Assembly (NCBI GenBank): GCA_002399815.1
Contig: DHEJ01000011.1
Location: 2,363 to 47,734, forward strand
Source of the DNA: Acholeplasmataceae bacterium UBA4853
GTDB lineage: Bacteria > Bacillota_I > Bacilli_A > Acholeplasmatales > Acholeplasmataceae
Length of the DNA stretch: 45,372 nucleotides
Direction of reading: 5' to 3'
Part shown: one piece after another, positions 43,880 to 45,372 of the stretch
Layout of the letters: every line of letters starts with the position of its first letter
How positions within the stretch are numbered: position 1 is the stretch's first letter
Translations under genes and position numbers: made by a program
Notes under the pieces: model-generated
Told to the model about the DNA's origin: nothing
What the model saw: the letters and a program-made list of their open reading frames with translations, nothing else
The model's database searches: none

Positions 43880-44440
43880 TTAATCCTTTAAAATGGATAT
43901 TGATAATCCATCGCCTATCTCTAAAAAGGTTGTTTCAAATTCTACATTCGTTTCTAAAAAACTTCTAAATAGCCCTAGTTTTCTAATTAAATGTTTAGTA
44001 CCTCTAACCCTAGTATCTGATTCTTTTAAATTATGAAAGTACAGGTTATCACAAATAATTGCCCCACCTTTTTTTAAGTGCTTTTTATATTTTAAGAAAA
44101 ACTTTAAATATTGTCCTTTAGCACCATCAATAAAGATTAAATCATAAACCTTATCACCAAAATCTTTAGTTAATGCATCATCCATATATAAAGTCACATT
44201 TGCATGATATTTTTCAATCCATTTTTTAGCTTCATTTGCTCTAACCAAATCTTTTTCAATCGTATCAACATGGACATCGTCTGAAGCCAAAGAAACTGCA
44301 CTATATCCATATGCAGTTCCAATTTCTAAGATTGATTTAACATTGTTTTTTTGGATAAAGTCTTTCATAAATGCTAAAGATTCATCCGTAATAATCGGAA
44401 TTTGATTGTCTATGCAATGTGCCTTTAACAAACTAAGCAT
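43880..44440 (-). CDS. trmR: tRNA 5-hydroxyuridine methyltransferase (TrmR/YrrM-like)
   Basis: 186 residues, COG4122 O-methyltransferase family. SILEIGTAYGYSAVSLA (motif I), VDTIEKDL, YDLIFIDGAKGQY and GAIICDNLYFHN with metal-ligand residues. Bacillus YrrM (TrmR) makes 5-methoxyuridine at position 34 of tRNA and lies in the same alaS-yrr region upstream of greA. The ATG at 44438-44440 follows GAGG by 6 bases; an ATG 18 bases upstream lacks a good site. Confidence 0.85.
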   Translation of the reverse strand: MLSLLKAHCIDNQIPIITDESLAFMKDFIQKNNVKSILEIGTAYGYSAVSLASDDVHVDTIEKDLVRANEAKKWIEKYHANVTLYMDDALTKDFGDKVYDLIFIDGAKGQYLKFFLKYKKHLKKGGAIICDNLYFHNLKESDTRVRGTKHLIRKLGLFRSFLETNVEFETTFLEIGDGLSISILKD

Positions 44441-44702
44441 CCAAATCCTCAGCTTCATCTAAGTCTTTTTCATATTGTTCAAATACTTTTTCAACTAAAT
44501 CCCATTCAGCATCGGTAGTAATATCAAGTAATACCCCTTCACCTTCATTTTTTCCTGGTTCATAAACTGCTGCTGAAATTTCTTTTGAATCATCAAACTC
44601 AAATACGACATACTTCTTACCGTTTTCTTCAAAAGTAAAAATGATTGTTACCATTTCTTCTTTATCATCAGTGATGATTGCTAATTTATCTTCTACGTTC
44701 AT
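44433..44702 (-). CDS. DUF1292 (YrzB-like) protein
   Basis: 89 residues, very acidic. The YrzB/DUF1292 pattern is visible: EMVTIIFTFEENGKKYVVFE, VYEPGKNEGEGVLLDITTDAEWDLVEKVF. Function unknown; found directly after ruvX in many Firmicutes. ATG overlaps the ruvX stop by 4 bases. Confidence 0.9.
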   Translation of the reverse strand: MNVEDKLAIITDDKEEMVTIIFTFEENGKKYVVFEFDDSKEISAAVYEPGKNEGEGVLLDITTDAEWDLVEKVFEQYEKDLDEAEDLDA

Positions 44703-45121
44703 AATTTAAATCCTTTCCCATCTAAATAGTTTTGTAAGATGACTTGCGCTGCAACCTCATCTTTTAATGCTCTTTGTTTTTCATACTTTTTATTTGAATC
44801 AGATAACATTCTTAAAGCACTCTTAGTCGATAAACGCTCATCAATCAGTTCTACTTTAACTTGCATCATCGATTCAATCAATGCTTTAAAATCTAATACC
44901 ATTTGACCCTTTTCACCTAAATCATTGTTCATATGTTTAGGTAATCCTAAAACTAAGACATCAATGTGATACTGTTTAACAACTTTTTCTAGTTCCTTAG
45001 CAGCATATAAAAACTCTTTACTACCAAATCTAATGGTTAATAAATTGCTTGCAATAATCCCTGATTCAGATATTGCAACCCCTAAAGATTTTTCTCCTAA
45101 ATCTAGTCCTAAATATTTCAA
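44699..45121 (-). CDS. ruvX: RuvX/YqgF Holliday junction resolvase-like nuclease
   Basis: 140 residues. RNase H fold: YLGLDLGEKSLGVAI at 3-17 with the first catalytic Asp, VLGLPKHMNNDLGEKG, and DERLSTKSA. Implicated in 16S pre-rRNA 5' end maturation and recombination. TTG start overlapping the alaS stop (TTGA), with AAGGGA 6 bases upstream. Confidence 0.93.
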   Translation of the reverse strand: MKYLGLDLGEKSLGVAISESGIIASNLLTIRFGSKEFLYAAKELEKVVKQYHIDVLVLGLPKHMNNDLGEKGQMVLDFKALIESMMQVKVELIDERLSTKSALRMLSDSNKKYEKQRALKDEVAAQVILQNYLDGKGFKL

Positions 45122-45372
45122 ATAAGTCCCTTACCTTTCAAGTAATGAGAAAGACTACTTAAGTCTTGTGTACCACCTTGAGCAAAATCAGGTTTTCCAC
45201 CACCATTACCAGATGTTTCTTTGGTTAATGCTTGTAATAATGCTTTAGCATCTACTATCTTAGACTTCACTAAATAATTTGCTTTATCAGCTAAGATATT
45301 AATTAAAACCACAGCATCTACCTTCATTTTATCATATAACACATCAAGCAGTGGTTTTAAGGAAGGATTCGG
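45118..45372 (-). CDS. alaS: Alanyl-tRNA synthetase, C-terminal part (5' end outside window)
   Basis: Open frame from the right edge to a TGA, 84 codons plus stop. The DHHA1-type end with GNGGGKPDFAQGG is the hallmark glycine-rich motif at the AlaS C-terminus. The catalytic and editing domains lie outside the window. Followed by ruvX with 4-base overlap as in Bacillus-type alaS-yrr operons. Confidence 0.9.
   Translation of the reverse strand, partial: PNPSLKPLLDVLYDKMKVDAVVLINILADKANYLVKSKIVDAKALLQALTKETSGNGGGKPDFAQGGTQDLSSLSHYLKGKGLI

Noticed and set aside
1..45372. Mycoplasma code (TGA for Trp)
   Set aside because: Several genes end on TGA at the right length (for example the phosphodiesterase, 5890), and conserved Trp positions use TGG.
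1..45372. CRISPR arrays, insertion sequences, prophage genes, tRNA or rRNA genes
   Set aside because: No direct-repeat arrays, transposase-like proteins, phage structural genes or cloverleaf-type sequences were seen; the gaps are too short for most of these.

Overview
The window is AT-rich chromosomal DNA of a low-GC Firmicutes-derived bacterium, most likely a mollicute of the Acholeplasma type. Three things point there. Genes terminate on TGA as well as TAA/TAG and Trp is TGG, so this is the standard code, not the Mycoplasma/Spiroplasma code. The genes are packed tightly with 4-base and 1-base overlaps. The neighbourhoods are shortened versions of Bacillus subtilis neighbourhoods from which sporulation and cell-wall genes are missing. 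Genus is an inference; no rRNA or tRNA is present to confirm it.

Layout: almost everything is on the minus strand; only a CPBP-family membrane protease (7011-8195), a small membrane-anchored protein (26169-26816) and ribosomal protein S20 (35197-35457) are on the plus strand. Reading in the direction of minus-strand transcription (right to left): (i) 45372-43256: end of alaS, ruvX, a DUF1292 protein, trmR-like methyltransferase, a YgjP-type metallopeptidase; (ii) 43208-36148: greA, then yqeG-yqeH-yqeK-rsfS-methyltransferase-comEA-comEC-holA, the Bacillus yqe/comE/holA order, followed by a DnaQ-type exonuclease and divergent rpsT; (iii) 35093-33458: pgsA-recA; (iv) 33354-29613: a two-gene heterodimeric ABC exporter; (v) adhE; (vi) rny-ymdB; (vii) 23378-14858: an unusual SAP-like/four-TM protein, mutS-mutL-miaA-aroK-aroQ-efp; (viii) 14751-9240: rluB-like, cmk, S1 protein, der, gpsA, hup; (ix) an ankyrin-repeat protein; (x) 6898-964: rdgB, a YfcE-type phosphodiesterase, a choline-kinase-like protein, a 1007-aa degenerate GGDEF/EAL protein and a HEPN-like protein, all overlapping or abutting; (xi) a 66-aa protein and the start of a leucine-rich-repeat lipoprotein at the left edge.

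Together the genes cover mismatch repair and recombination (mutS, mutL, recA, ruvX), DNA uptake (comEA, comEC), RNA decay and ribosome maturation (rny, rsfS, der, yqeH, efp), tRNA modification (miaA, trmR), phospholipid synthesis (gpsA, pgsA), fermentation (adhE) and export. The most interesting places are: the coupled regulator pair at 964-5030 (catalytically dead-looking second-messenger protein next to a HEPN-like RNxxxxH protein); the terminator-like hairpin that contains the comEA Shine-Dalgarno; EF-P with Arg at the modified tip position; a pseudouridine synthase with Glu in place of the catalytic Asp; and a shared promoter style (extended -10, TGnTATAAT, usually without a good -35) before many transcription units. 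No CRISPR array, insertion sequence, prophage, tRNA or rRNA was seen. No stretch longer than about 300 bases lacks a gene.
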